DNA from: Lachnospiraceae bacterium
GTDB taxonomy: Bacteria > Bacillota > Clostridia > Lachnospirales > Lachnospiraceae
Length of the DNA stretch: 58,819 nt
Direction of reading: 5' to 3'
Assembly (NCBI GenBank): GCA_016297945.1
Contig: JAEDFR010000006.1
Coordinates: forward strand, 1-58,819
Below, piece by piece: positions 51,300 to 58,819 of the stretch; positions within the stretch are counted from its first letter, which is position 1; each line of letters begins with the position of its first letter. The notes beneath the pieces were generated by a model. That model was given only the letters and a program-made list of their open reading frames with translations. It was not told the DNA's origin and did not search any database. A program made the translations under genes and the position numbers.

Positions 51300-51701
51300 T
51301 TAACTCTTTCTTTTTTCCAAATCATACATGGCTGACAACTGTTTCAGCCGATTGTAGTATTTTTTGAGACTTTTTTTTGCTTTATAATAACGAACAGAGT
51401 AGACAATGTAACAAATCAGACTATAAGAGACAACAAAAATCACATAGTAAAACAAGACATTTTTTCCAAATGCCATCAAGTCCATTTTGTAGATATCCTG
51501 CATAAAGGTCTCAAAGTCATAATATATGAACAAGCCAAAAATAATCAGATACGCAATCGTGGCACAGACAATTGATTTTATGATCTGCAATCCCATGTAA
51601 TCACTTCTGAAATAGCTTGCAATCGCCATATTTTTCTTACCTTCATCGGCCTCATAAGCAGCCATTTTTGTCATAAGACGTAAACGATCCTGATTTATCA
51701 T
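51300..51701 (-). CDS. Small two-segment membrane protein (unknown)
   Basis: 133 residues. A cytoplasmic N-terminal helix-rich part (KMAAYEADEGKKNMAIASYF), two membrane segments (about 44-62 and 83-105) and a basic coiled C-terminus (RYYKAKKSLKKYYNRLKQL). No family recognised. It follows the flagellar zinc-ribbon gene by 16 bp. Confidence 0.72.
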   Translation of the reverse strand: MINQDRLRLMTKMAAYEADEGKKNMAIASYFRSDYMGLQIIKSIVCATIAYLIIFGLFIYYDFETFMQDIYKMDLMAFGKNVLFYYVIFVVSYSLICYIVYSVRYYKAKKSLKKYYNRLKQLSAMYDLEKRKS

Positions 51702-51717
51702 GAATAATCTCCATACT

Positions 51718-52131
51718 TTAGTCTGTTAAAAAGCGCATCCTGTTTTTGGAATCCGATTTTCTATGTGATTGATTTTTTAATTCCTCAACATTCTTCGTCA
51801 ACATATTGTTGAGATTACGGCTCATGTTTTCACGGCATTGCGGACATAGTTTGCCGCTTCCGATCATCTTTCCGCAACTCTCACAGGCCACCTTAATCGG
51901 CGAATCATCTGAAAACTGCAATCTTTCCTGACGTATCCAAATCTGAATTTGTTGCGGTTCCACATCACATTCTTCACATACCTCTGTCATACTGCAATGC
52001 CCGTGTTGCTGAATATATTTTTTTACTTCTTGAAATTTTTGCTCACTAATCTCTTTGCACATGGGGCAAATTTTGTTACCTGCAATATAATTAAACAACT
52101 TTCCACATTTTCTGCAATTTATAACATTCAT
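51718..52131 (-). CDS. Flagellar-operon zinc-ribbon protein (TIGR03826/YvyF-like)
   Basis: 137 residues. An N-terminal CRKCGKLF to ICPMC zinc ribbon, a MerR/MarR-like middle segment (GHCSMTEVCEECDVEPQQIQ), then a second CESCGKMIGSGKLCPQC ribbon and a basic, disordered tail. This matches the small protein found beside comF and flagellar genes in Firmicutes. ATG 52131 follows GGGAGGAA; the frame extends to 52146. Role in motility is not settled. Confidence 0.88.
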   Translation of the reverse strand: MNVINCRKCGKLFNYIAGNKICPMCKEISEQKFQEVKKYIQQHGHCSMTEVCEECDVEPQQIQIWIRQERLQFSDDSPIKVACESCGKMIGSGKLCPQCRENMSRNLNNMLTKNVEELKNQSHRKSDSKNRMRFLTD

Positions 52132-52148
52132 CCGTATTCCTCCCACGA

Positions 52149-52868
52149 TCAGTCATCACCAATTGCAACTGTCAGAAAATACACCTTGGATACACCCGCC
52201 TCTTTCAGTACCGCTGCCATAGAATCGATGGTACTGCCGGTTGTATAGATATCATCAATGACTATAGATACTTTCAATTTTACATCATTTCTGCCTATTT
52301 TAAAAGCCTTTTTCAAATTATTTTGGCGTTCTGACCGGGTCATGCTTTTTAACGGCTTTGTATCTTTTATACGCTCCACATAATGCGCATAAAATGGAAT
52401 TCCTGAATATTCACAAAAGGATTTGGCTAATAGTTCTGCCTGATTATAACCGCGCTTTCGAATACGGTTTTCGTGCAGCGGAACAGCAACCACACCCTCC
52501 ACTCCCGCTCTCTTAAATATTGCGGCAAAAGCATGTGCCATCAGTTTCCCAAGTGGCTTAGCATATTCACTCCGCTTTCCGTATTTCAACCGGTAAACCG
52601 TATCACGAATCGTATCATCATAGGTACACAACGAAAAACCTTTATCATAAATATGCATCCACCCATATTTTAGGCAGTCCGAACAGTACTCTTTTTCCTG
52701 TCCGCTTAACGCACGTCCACATTTGTAACACCGGTTATGCTTAATCATGGGAAGTTTTTCTATACATGTAATGCAAAATCCACACCAATTCTGTTTTTGC
52801 AAAACCGGCTTATCACAAACCGGGCATCTGGGAGGATATAAATAATCCAAAAAATTTATCTTTTTCAA
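52149..52868 (-). CDS. comF: ComF family phosphoribosyltransferase-like protein
   Basis: 239 residues. An N-terminal zinc ribbon (CPVCDKPV, then CITC, CYKC, YCSDC) is followed by a PRTase domain: VVAVPLHENRIRKRGYNQAE and the PRPP loop VSIVIDDIYTTGSTIDSM. ComF aids uptake of transforming DNA. It overlaps recD2 by 4 bp (ATGA), so the two are translationally coupled, and is followed by the flagellar zinc-ribbon gene, as in many Firmicutes. Confidence 0.94.
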   Translation of the reverse strand: MKKINFLDYLYPPRCPVCDKPVLQKQNWCGFCITCIEKLPMIKHNRCYKCGRALSGQEKEYCSDCLKYGWMHIYDKGFSLCTYDDTIRDTVYRLKYGKRSEYAKPLGKLMAHAFAAIFKRAGVEGVVAVPLHENRIRKRGYNQAELLAKSFCEYSGIPFYAHYVERIKDTKPLKSMTRSERQNNLKKAFKIGRNDVKLKVSIVIDDIYTTGSTIDSMAAVLKEAGVSKVYFLTVAIGDD

Positions 52869-55147
52869 TTATACTCCTGTTCGCATAATCTCTCCCGTTC
52901 TTTTATGCGGTAATATAACCCCGAATACCGCTTCTGCTTGTTTTCATTCTCAATCATCTGATTCATAATATTCATACTGCCAAGCAATGTTACGCAATTT
53001 TTAGCTCTCGTCACACCCGTATAGAGCAGATTTCGGTAAACTAAAAGCCCCGGAACTCCAAACAAGGGAATTACAACAGCCGGATACTCACTTCCCTGAG
53101 ATTTATGAATGGTAATAGCATATGCTAACTCCAGTTCATCCAGCGATTCATATGGATATTGCACAATTTTTCCATCATCAAAGGCAATGATCATAAAGGA
53201 AGCATAATCATTGATTTCTTTTATGACACCCACATCGCCGTTAAAAATTCCCATTCCGGTTTTTATGGGAAGATTATAATTGCCTCGAATTTCCCATTCC
53301 AGTTTATAGTTATTCTTGGTCTGAATCACTTTATCGCCCTCACGGAACAAAACATCTCCATAAGCATGTTCTCGTTTGGACAAATCCGCAGGATTGAGAT
53401 ACTTTTGCAGAATTGTATTCAATTCTTCCACACCAAGCGGACCTTTCCTCATCGGAGTAAGAACCTGGACATCCATAACATCTACCCCAAAATTGCGCGG
53501 CAGCATATCAGAAACAAGTTTAATAATATTGGTATAAATCTCCATCGGATTACTGCGTTCCAAAAAATAAAAATCTTTGCTTTCCTTGTTGTTAATCAAC
53601 AATTCTTTTCCATCCTGAATCCGATGGGCATTCATGACAATTTCACTTTCTGCAGCCTGACGGAATATATTTTGAAGTGCAACCGTTGCAAAACATCCAC
53701 TATCAATCATATCCTTTAATACACAGCCCGGTCCTACGCTCGGAAGCTGATCAACGTCACCGACCATAATCAGGTGCACCCCCCGGGGAATTGCCGATAA
53801 GAGTGCCCGGAACAAAAAGATATCTACCATGGACATTTCATCGACAATAATCACATCTGCATCCAGTGGATAATCTTCGTTTCTTGCAAAACTTCCGCCA
53901 CCATTTTCCTCCCCGCCTCCATTTACTTCAAGCAAACGGTGAATAGTTCTTGATTCCATACCGCAGGCTTCCGTCATACGTTTTGCCGCTCTGCCGGTCG
54001 GTGCTGCCAGTGCAATTTCCATTTGTTCTTTTTCAAAATATCTAAGCATAATATGAATGGTGGTGGTTTTTCCGGTTCCCGGTCCCCCTGTTAAAATCAT
54101 AACACCATGCTGAATGGCATTCTGCACAGCTTCCCGCTGCATTTCATCCAGAACAATCCCACATTCATCCTCAATTGCAGCGATTTTATCGCGAATCAGA
54201 CTTTCCTGTTTGGTCATACAGTCTTTTCCGCTTTCAAAAAAGGAAATATCCAGATTGTTTAACATATAGGCGCATTCATTCTCGGCACGATAAGCCGAAG
54301 GACTGTAAATATATACCGGTCCTTTTTCTTCTTCCTGCCGCATGGTAATCCGATGCTCCACAATCAGATTAGAAATTTCTGTATCAATCTCTTTTTCTTC
54401 CACACCAAGCAGTTTTGCCGATTCCTTTATTAACTCATACTTTGGAAGGCAGGTGTGTCCGGCAGACATAGCCTGTGTCAGTGTATATACAATACCGCAC
54501 CGTATCCGATATTCGGAATTAATCATAATACCTGCTGAAAGTGCAATCTCATCTGCAGTCTTGAAACCAACTCCATCAATTTCTTCCGCCAGACGATAAG
54601 GATTCGTCTTTAACACATCATAAATGGCATCTCCATAGTATTCATAGATTTTAACAGCCAGCCGGTCGCTCATCCCATAATCCTGCAAAAACAGCATAGC
54701 ACGTCGCATATCCTTTTTCTCACACACCTGCATGGCAATCTGTTGTGCAATTCTTTCACTGATTCCTTTTACCTCAACCAGTCTTAACGGTTCCTCTTCA
54801 ATAATCCGAAAAGTATCCTCCCCAAATTTTTTCACAATTCTTTCAGCAAGCTTTTCGCCGATACCCTTGATAGCTCCGGAGCCCAGATAACGCCTGATAC
54901 TGGTACTATCATCCGGCGGTATGACTTCAAACCGTTCCATACGTATCTGTATGCCAAAGTTTGGATGTTCCTCTTCCTGTCCTTCAATATATAAATAATC
55001 TCCCTGACTTACTCCGTGAAAAATTCCCACAACCTTTTCATCTGTTTTTTCACATGTCAGTGCCAGAACCTTATAATGATTCTCTTTGTTTTCAAAAATG
55101 ATATGATCCACATATCCTTTTAACACAACTTTGTTTTCTGATTCCAT
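52865..55147 (-). CDS. recD2: RecD2-type ATP-dependent DNA helicase
   Basis: 760 residues. An N-terminal OB-like domain (KGYVDHIIFENKENHYKVL) and helix-hairpin-helix segments (GSGAIKGIGEKLAERIVKKF, VEVKGISERIAQQIA, LAEEIDGVGFKTADEIAL) are followed by SF1B helicase motifs: GGPGTGKTTTIH (Walker A), VIIVDEMSMVD (Walker B), MVGDVDQLPSVGPG, and AITIHKSQGSEYPAVVIP near the C-terminus. A 5'-3' helicase for repair without RecBC. ATG 55147 starts the conserved domain; the frame upstream to 55222 enters an inverted repeat. Confidence 0.95.
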   Translation of the reverse strand: MESENKVVLKGYVDHIIFENKENHYKVLALTCEKTDEKVVGIFHGVSQGDYLYIEGQEEEHPNFGIQIRMERFEVIPPDDSTSIRRYLGSGAIKGIGEKLAERIVKKFGEDTFRIIEEEPLRLVEVKGISERIAQQIAMQVCEKKDMRRAMLFLQDYGMSDRLAVKIYEYYGDAIYDVLKTNPYRLAEEIDGVGFKTADEIALSAGIMINSEYRIRCGIVYTLTQAMSAGHTCLPKYELIKESAKLLGVEEKEIDTEISNLIVEHRITMRQEEEKGPVYIYSPSAYRAENECAYMLNNLDISFFESGKDCMTKQESLIRDKIAAIEDECGIVLDEMQREAVQNAIQHGVMILTGGPGTGKTTTIHIMLRYFEKEQMEIALAAPTGRAAKRMTEACGMESRTIHRLLEVNGGGEENGGGSFARNEDYPLDADVIIVDEMSMVDIFLFRALLSAIPRGVHLIMVGDVDQLPSVGPGCVLKDMIDSGCFATVALQNIFRQAAESEIVMNAHRIQDGKELLINNKESKDFYFLERSNPMEIYTNIIKLVSDMLPRNFGVDVMDVQVLTPMRKGPLGVEELNTILQKYLNPADLSKREHAYGDVLFREGDKVIQTKNNYKLEWEIRGNYNLPIKTGMGIFNGDVGVIKEINDYASFMIIAFDDGKIVQYPYESLDELELAYAITIHKSQGSEYPAVVIPLFGVPGLLVYRNLLYTGVTRAKNCVTLLGSMNIMNQMIENENKQKRYSGLYYRIKERERLCEQEYN

Positions 55148-55172
55148 CTGGTTTTTCTCTCTTTTAATTTCT

Positions 55173-55328
55173 ATGCGTTCTCGATGTAAAATTATATATT
55201 CTACTCTCAGACGCGTTCTCACTTGGATAAAAACGTAGCAGTACTAAATTCGCAATAAATTGCTCATTAAGTGCTGACGTTTTTATACAGTCTGTGAGTA
55301 GGAATATAATTTTATATCTAGAACGTAT
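55173..55328. repeat. 156-bp imperfect inverted repeat (MITE-like hairpin) upstream of recD2
   Basis: The left arm from 55173 and the right arm ending at 55328 are complementary over about 70 bp at roughly 80% identity. Terminal GCGTTCT/AGAACGT, middle TAAAATTATA, ATAAAAACGT and inner AGCA..TTGC all pair. The left arm has about 11 extra bases. The centre is TAAA. No ORF. It lies between the flgJ terminator and recD2. Confidence 0.75.
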
Positions 55329-55341
55329 TATAATTTAAAGA

Positions 55342-55364
55342 GGCTGTCGCATCATGCAACAGCC
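55342..55364 (-). terminator. Terminator after the flagellar operon
   Basis: GGCTGT-CGC and GCA-ACAGCC form a stem (55342-55364), followed on the minus strand by TCTTTAAATT. On the plus strand it is followed by CCCGTTTTTAT, so it may work both ways. Confidence 0.65.
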
Positions 55365-55371
55365 CCCGTTT

Positions 55372-55725
55372 TTATATTTCGTAGTTACGTTTCATCTGCT
55401 CAAACAACATCTGTGCCAATCCCAGACTGTTTTGTTCCGTCGACTGGCTTGCTAAATCTTCAATCGCCGAATCCTTGAAGAAATCGACCAGTTTGGCTGA
55501 CGAATCGCTATCTTCCTCTCCAAAAAGATTCGTCGTCTTTTCCATTTCTTTAAAGACCTGCTCTAAAAAATAAGATTCAAACTGCTTGCAGACATCCATC
55601 AGCTCTTCATCAGTCGCACTCTCCAAATCGCTCTGTGACAGCTTTGAAATCCGCCCTGCAGTCTTGCTTGTCTGCTGCGTCGATTGATATTGATCAACAT
55701 AATTATTTATACTACCTATGTCCAT
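55372..55725 (-). CDS. flgJ: Rod-binding protein (FlgJ N-terminal domain type)
   Basis: 117 residues. LESATDEELMDVCKQFESYFLEQVFKEMEKT and LVDFFKDSAIEDLASQS with NSLGLAQMLFEQMKRNYE match the rod-capping domain of FlgJ. The muramidase domain found in proteobacterial FlgJ is absent, as usual in Firmicutes. Assists assembly of the flagellar rod. Last gene of the mbl-flhO-flhP-flgJ operon, 12 bp after flgG. Confidence 0.9.
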   Translation of the reverse strand: MDIGSINNYVDQYQSTQQTSKTAGRISKLSQSDLESATDEELMDVCKQFESYFLEQVFKEMEKTTNLFGEEDSDSSAKLVDFFKDSAIEDLASQSTEQNSLGLAQMLFEQMKRNYEI

Positions 55726-55737
55726 TTATATTTCCTC

Positions 55738-56556
55738 TTATCGTCTTAATTGGTTGGCCTGTTGCATCATATCGTCTGATGCCTGAATAACTTTGGAATT
55801 CATTTCGTAAGCACGCTGCGCAATAATCAGGTTTACCATTTCATCTGCCACCTGTACGTTGGAACCTTCCAGATAGCCCTGTACAATTCCACTCTTTTTA
55901 ATATTGAGATTAGTGGTGTATTCGTTAATTGCACCGCCGCTTGCAGCGGTTGCACTGTATAAGCTGGAACTCGTCTTTTCCAATCCGGCAGGATTTTGGA
56001 ACTGATACAATCCGATATATATCCCCATTCCCTGCGCGTTATTATTGTCATCGGGATAACAAAGCTCTCCCTGCCCGGACAACGTGATATTGGATGTCAC
56101 ATAATCACCGGGAACAGTAATTGGTTTTCCGGTGGAATCAAGCACCTGATATCCTTCGGATGTCGTCAGATTTAATCCGTTATTGCCAATTGCCCATGTA
56201 AAATTACCATTTCGTGTATATTGTACTTCTCCGCTTCCGTCCCGGACTGCAAAAAATCCATCGCCATCAATGGCAAAAGCACTTGGGCTCTCTGAATCAA
56301 GAAAGCTTCCTTCGGTAAAAATAGAAGTAATGGAAGAATTTCGAACACCAAGACCAACCTGGGCACTGATGGGCTTTTGCTCACCGTTAGCCGTTGTTGT
56401 CTTTGTCTGCAATGTCTGATACAGGAGGCTCTTGAACTCTGCACGCTCTGTCTTATAGCCTGTCGTATTGACATTTGCCAGATTATTGGCAATCGTATCA
56501 ACATTTGTCTGCTGGGCAATCATGCCGGTTGCACCCGACCAGAGAGATCTAACCAT
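55738..56556 (-). CDS. flgG: Flagellar basal-body distal rod protein FlgG/FlhP-like
   Basis: 272 residues. The N-terminal rod motif RSLWSGATGMIAQQTNVDTI followed by NNLANVNTTGYKTERAEFKS, and the C-terminal SNVQVADEMVNLIIAQRAYE, define the FlgG/FlgE family; SLLYQTLQT points to FlgG. Structural part of the rod, secreted by the flagellar export system. Starts 12 bp after its paralogue, in an order equal to flhO-flhP of B. subtilis. Confidence 0.93.
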   Translation of the reverse strand: MVRSLWSGATGMIAQQTNVDTIANNLANVNTTGYKTERAEFKSLLYQTLQTKTTTANGEQKPISAQVGLGVRNSSITSIFTEGSFLDSESPSAFAIDGDGFFAVRDGSGEVQYTRNGNFTWAIGNNGLNLTTSEGYQVLDSTGKPITVPGDYVTSNITLSGQGELCYPDDNNNAQGMGIYIGLYQFQNPAGLEKTSSSLYSATAASGGAINEYTTNLNIKKSGIVQGYLEGSNVQVADEMVNLIIAQRAYEMNSKVIQASDDMMQQANQLRR

Positions 56557-56568
56557 ACCTTATTCCTC

Positions 56569-57342
56569 CTATACTTTTCCTATCTGATTGACTGCTTTAT
56601 CCAATGTTTCATCTATTGTCTGAATGACTTTCTGATTGCTTTCGTAGGTCCTTGTAGCACTGATTAGTTCAACCATTTCACTGACAACCTGTACATTGGA
56701 AGCTTCCAGATAACCTTCAAAAACTTTGGCGTCCGATTCTATCATCGTTGCACCTTCCACAGGCTGATAATAATTTTCACCATAATGCTCCAGATAATTA
56801 TAATCCTCAAAATCTTCAAGTCCGATCGTAGTCACTCTTTGATCATTCTGGAAAATCGTACCATTTTCATCAATTCTGGCATCTGAGAGCGGATCCAGCT
56901 TAATATGCCGTCCCTCCTCATCCAAAACATAGTCTCCGTCTTTGGTGACCAGATAACCATCCACATTCAGCGTAAAAGAACCATCTCTCGTGTATTTCGT
57001 ACTGGTTTCACCGGATTTGTTTGTAAATTCCACGCAGAAAAAACCTTTTCCTGACAACGCCAGATCATAAGTATTGTTGGTCGTTTCAAAAGCCCCCTGG
57101 CTGTAATCAACATAGTTTTCGCCGATTTTAACGCCAAGATTCATCGTCCCGATTTTTTTCCCTCTGAAAGCAGAGGTCTGGTCTTTGATCTTATATGCCA
57201 AAACCGCATCAAAGGCTTCGCTTGTAGAGCCCTCTTTTTTAAAACCGGTCGTTGCTGCGTTTGCCAGATTGTTGGCAATGACATCTACCTTATTTTGTTG
57301 GTTCAGCATACCAGTATAAGCGGTATATAGACCTTTTACCAT
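56569..57342 (-). CDS. Flagellar basal-body rod protein FlgF/FlhO-like
   Basis: 257 residues. KGLYTAYTGMLNQQNKVDVI and NNLANAATTGFKKEGST at the start, SGKGFFCVEFTNKSGE in the middle, and SNVQVVSEMVELISATRTYE at the end. A paralogue of the next gene and the expected FlhO/FlgF rod protein. The ATG directly abuts the TAA of mbl, with AAAGGAG inside the end of mbl, so expression is coupled to Mbl. Confidence 0.92.
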   Translation of the reverse strand: MVKGLYTAYTGMLNQQNKVDVIANNLANAATTGFKKEGSTSEAFDAVLAYKIKDQTSAFRGKKIGTMNLGVKIGENYVDYSQGAFETTNNTYDLALSGKGFFCVEFTNKSGETSTKYTRDGSFTLNVDGYLVTKDGDYVLDEEGRHIKLDPLSDARIDENGTIFQNDQRVTTIGLEDFEDYNYLEHYGENYYQPVEGATMIESDAKVFEGYLEASNVQVVSEMVELISATRTYESNQKVIQTIDETLDKAVNQIGKV

Positions 57343-58341
57343 TTAGAAATCTCCTTTATAATCTGCCAGGATTTCAACATATTTTCCCGTTCCGACCGCT
57401 ACGCATGTCATCGGATCTTCTGCCGTCATGGTATGAATTCCAGTCTTGGCTTCAATTAAATCTTCCAATCCGCGAAGCAAAGCACCACCACCTGTTAAAA
57501 CAATTCCTCTATCGGCAATATCCGCTGCCAACTCCGGAGGCGTCTGCTCCAATACACTGTGAATAGTCTCAATAATCTGCGCTGTCGTCTCTTTTAAAGC
57601 TTCTTCCGTTTCTTCGCTTGTGACCGTAACAGTCTTGGGAAGACCGGTTACCAAATCCCTTCCTCTGACATCCAGCACATCAACCTCCGGACGTCTGTAT
57701 GCGGTTCCAATTTTAATCTTTAAATCCTCGGCAGTTCTTTCACCGATTAATAAGTTGTGTTTCTTTCTCATATAACGAACCAATGCTTCATCAAAATCAT
57801 CACCTGCAACTTTGATGGATGCACTGATTACTGTGCCCTTTAAGGATATTACTGCAATATCGGAAGTACCACCGCCGATATCTACAATCATGTTTCCACA
57901 AGGCTTTGAAATATCAATTCCCGCTCCGATTGCAGCAGCAATTGGTTCCTCGATTAGTTTTACATCTCTTGCTCCTGCTGAATAGGTAGCATCTTCAACT
58001 GCTTTTTTCTCAACTTCCGTAACTCCACTGGGTACACAAACAACTACGCGCGGCTTTTTAAAAGATTTTCTTCCCAGTGCTTTCTGAATGAAGTATTTCA
58101 TCATCTTTTCGGTTACGGTGTAATCCGAAATAACACCCTGTCTAAGCGGTCTGACCGCTGTAATATTGCCGGGAGTTCTACCAAGCATCAGTCTGGCATC
58201 TTCTCCGATGGCTTTTATCTTATTGGTATCTCTGTCAAAAGCAACTACACTGGGCTCTTTTAAAACAACACCCTTGCCTCTGATGTAAACCAGTATACTG
58301 GCTGTGCCTAAGTCAATTCCGATATCGGTATCTCTCATCAT
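57343..58341 (-). CDS. mbl: MreB/Mbl cell-shape actin homologue
   Basis: 332 residues, actin fold. DIGIDLGTASILVYIRGKG (phosphate-1), VCVPSGVTEVEKKAVEDAT, MIVDIGGGTSDIAVISLKG (phosphate-2), GIVLTGGGALLRGLEDLI (adenosine loop). Assembles into membrane filaments that direct lateral wall synthesis. The placement before flhO and flhP is the same as mbl in B. subtilis, hence Mbl over MreB. ATG 58341 follows AGAAAGGGA; a start at 58365 is less likely. Confidence 0.93.
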   Translation of the reverse strand: MMRDTDIGIDLGTASILVYIRGKGVVLKEPSVVAFDRDTNKIKAIGEDARLMLGRTPGNITAVRPLRQGVISDYTVTEKMMKYFIQKALGRKSFKKPRVVVCVPSGVTEVEKKAVEDATYSAGARDVKLIEEPIAAAIGAGIDISKPCGNMIVDIGGGTSDIAVISLKGTVISASIKVAGDDFDEALVRYMRKKHNLLIGERTAEDLKIKIGTAYRRPEVDVLDVRGRDLVTGLPKTVTVTSEETEEALKETTAQIIETIHSVLEQTPPELAADIADRGIVLTGGGALLRGLEDLIEAKTGIHTMTAEDPMTCVAVGTGKYVEILADYKGDF

Positions 58342-58388
58342 GATTCCATATCCCTTTCTATACATTCTGCTTATATGAAACCCTATTC

Positions 58389-58429
58389 CGCAAAGAAATC
58401 TCTTATTTTACAGATTTTGTTTCTTTGCG
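58389..58429. promoter_or_regulatory. Inverted repeat in the mbl leader
   Basis: CGCAAAGAAA (58389-58398) pairs with TTTCTTTGCG (58420-58429), a perfect 10-bp stem with a 21-nt loop. It lies between the mbl promoter and the ribosome binding site and could be an mRNA hairpin or operator. Confidence 0.55.
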
Positions 58430-58466
58430 ATAATATGGCTATTATCAAAAATACACATATAGATGA

Positions 58467-58495
58467 ATTATAACTCACTCCATACAGTTTTTCAA
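58467..58495 (-). promoter_or_regulatory. Promoter of the mbl-flagellar operon
   Basis: Minus strand: TTGAAA (58495-58490), a 17-bp spacer, TATAAT (58472-58467). A consensus-like sigma-A promoter, giving a leader of about 120 nt. Confidence 0.8.
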
Positions 58496-58529
58496 AGGGT
58501 TTTGCGGAATTTCATGTTTTTTTATAAAA

Positions 58530-58576
58530 ATGCACAGAAAAGTAATCAGCATCCTCCTGATTTCTTTTTTGTGCAT
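58530..58576 (-). terminator. Terminator of the fragment at the right edge
   Basis: ATGCACAGAAAAGTAATCAG pairs imperfectly with CTGATTTCTTTTTTGTGCAT. It is followed on the minus strand by TTTTTATAAAAAAAC. Confidence 0.7.
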
Positions 58577-58615
58577 CCATGCTAATTTTTATATCGGCTC
58601 AGCTTGCCAAAAACT

Positions 58616-58789
58616 TTATATTTCTTTTAAATACTCTTTCCGGATTTTCCGTTTCCGGGATTGTGAAATATAATGCGAATATATTGTACTTGCAGACCGC
58701 TTTTGCAGACGCTCTGCCGCGCTTCTCACATAGTTCGCAATCTTTGCGGGATGCCAGTCATCCTTACTGAAATATATATCTTTGCCGCT
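58616..58789 (-). pseudogene. Gene-end fragment without start codon
   Basis: A 57-residue open frame ending in TAA and bounded upstream by an in-frame TGA, with no ATG. It contains DDWHPAKIANYVRSAAERL and a basic end (SRKRKIRKEYLKEI). Part of it (58692-58763) repeats at 37735-37806. The basic tail and proper terminator suggest the 3' end of a real gene that is broken, or frameshifted near the window edge. Family unknown. Confidence 0.45.
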
Positions 58790-58819
58790 TCATACTTCAG
58801 TTTCCGACATTTCTAAGCG

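Overview
The window looks like a chromosomal segment of a low-GC, flagellated member of the Clostridia, most likely Lachnospiraceae. The evidence is an Mbl-FlhO-FlhP-FlgJ type flagellar block, the cdaA-cdaR-glmM block, a Spo0A-type effector domain, Firmicute-style TTGAAA-17-TATAAT promoters and strong AAGGAG ribosome binding sites. I cannot name the genus from sequence alone. No rRNA, tRNA, CRISPR array, transposase or phage module was seen.

Region 1 (1-3.1 kb): a NeuB-type sialic/nonulosonic acid synthase, a two-gene XRE/HipA-like kinase module that looks like a rearranged toxin-antitoxin system, and a stand-alone Spo0A DNA-binding domain.

Region 2 (3.4-10.4 kb): sugar-nucleotide supply. 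Ugd and UDP-xylose synthase (+) converge on a mannose block (-) with an unusual three-part GMP-like/PMI-II/PMI-I fusion, an intact mannose-1-phosphate guanylyltransferase and GDP-L-fucose synthase.

Region 3 (10.6-19.7 kb): an AraC regulator, a DUF212 (YuiD-like) membrane protein, and a decayed stretch with remnants of an SGNH/DltD-like protein, an FkbH-type HAD enzyme and an acyl carrier protein. These are followed by a dTDP-3-amino-3,6-dideoxyhexose block (cupin isomerase, aminotransferase, GtrB-like transferase). Next comes a Wzx-like flippase behind four direct repeats spaced at exactly 33 bp, then a GT52/polysialyltransferase-like enzyme.

Region 4 (19.9-44.4 kb): a long accessory surface-glycan locus. 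It holds GT-C (GT39/ArnT-like) membrane transferases, DUF6020 and DUF2142 membrane proteins, three acyltransferase-3 O-acylases in a row, an SDR plus Gfo/Idh pair, a DUF2304 plus DPM-like pair, several GT2 and GT4 enzymes, an extracytoplasmic SGNH-like protein, a GT2/GT-C fusion and a fucosyltransferase-like enzyme. A roughly 74-bp hairpin tandem-repeat array sits in the divergent intergenic region at 22.1-22.5 kb. Together regions 1-4 supply UDP-xylose, GDP-mannose/GDP-fucose, an amino-dideoxy sugar and probably a nonulosonic acid to a polymer, or a flagellin/surface glycan, that is flipped and decorated outside the membrane.

Region 5 (44.4-58.4 kb): core genes on the minus strand. These are leuA (long form), an HPr, glmM-cdaR-cdaA (c-di-AMP and peptidoglycan precursor), two small membrane proteins, a flagellar-operon zinc-ribbon protein, comF, recD2, and the mbl-flhO-flhP-flgJ block. 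A large imperfect hairpin (MITE-like) lies upstream of recD2. The last 200 bp hold a gene-end fragment sharing a 72-bp block with a site at 37.7 kb.
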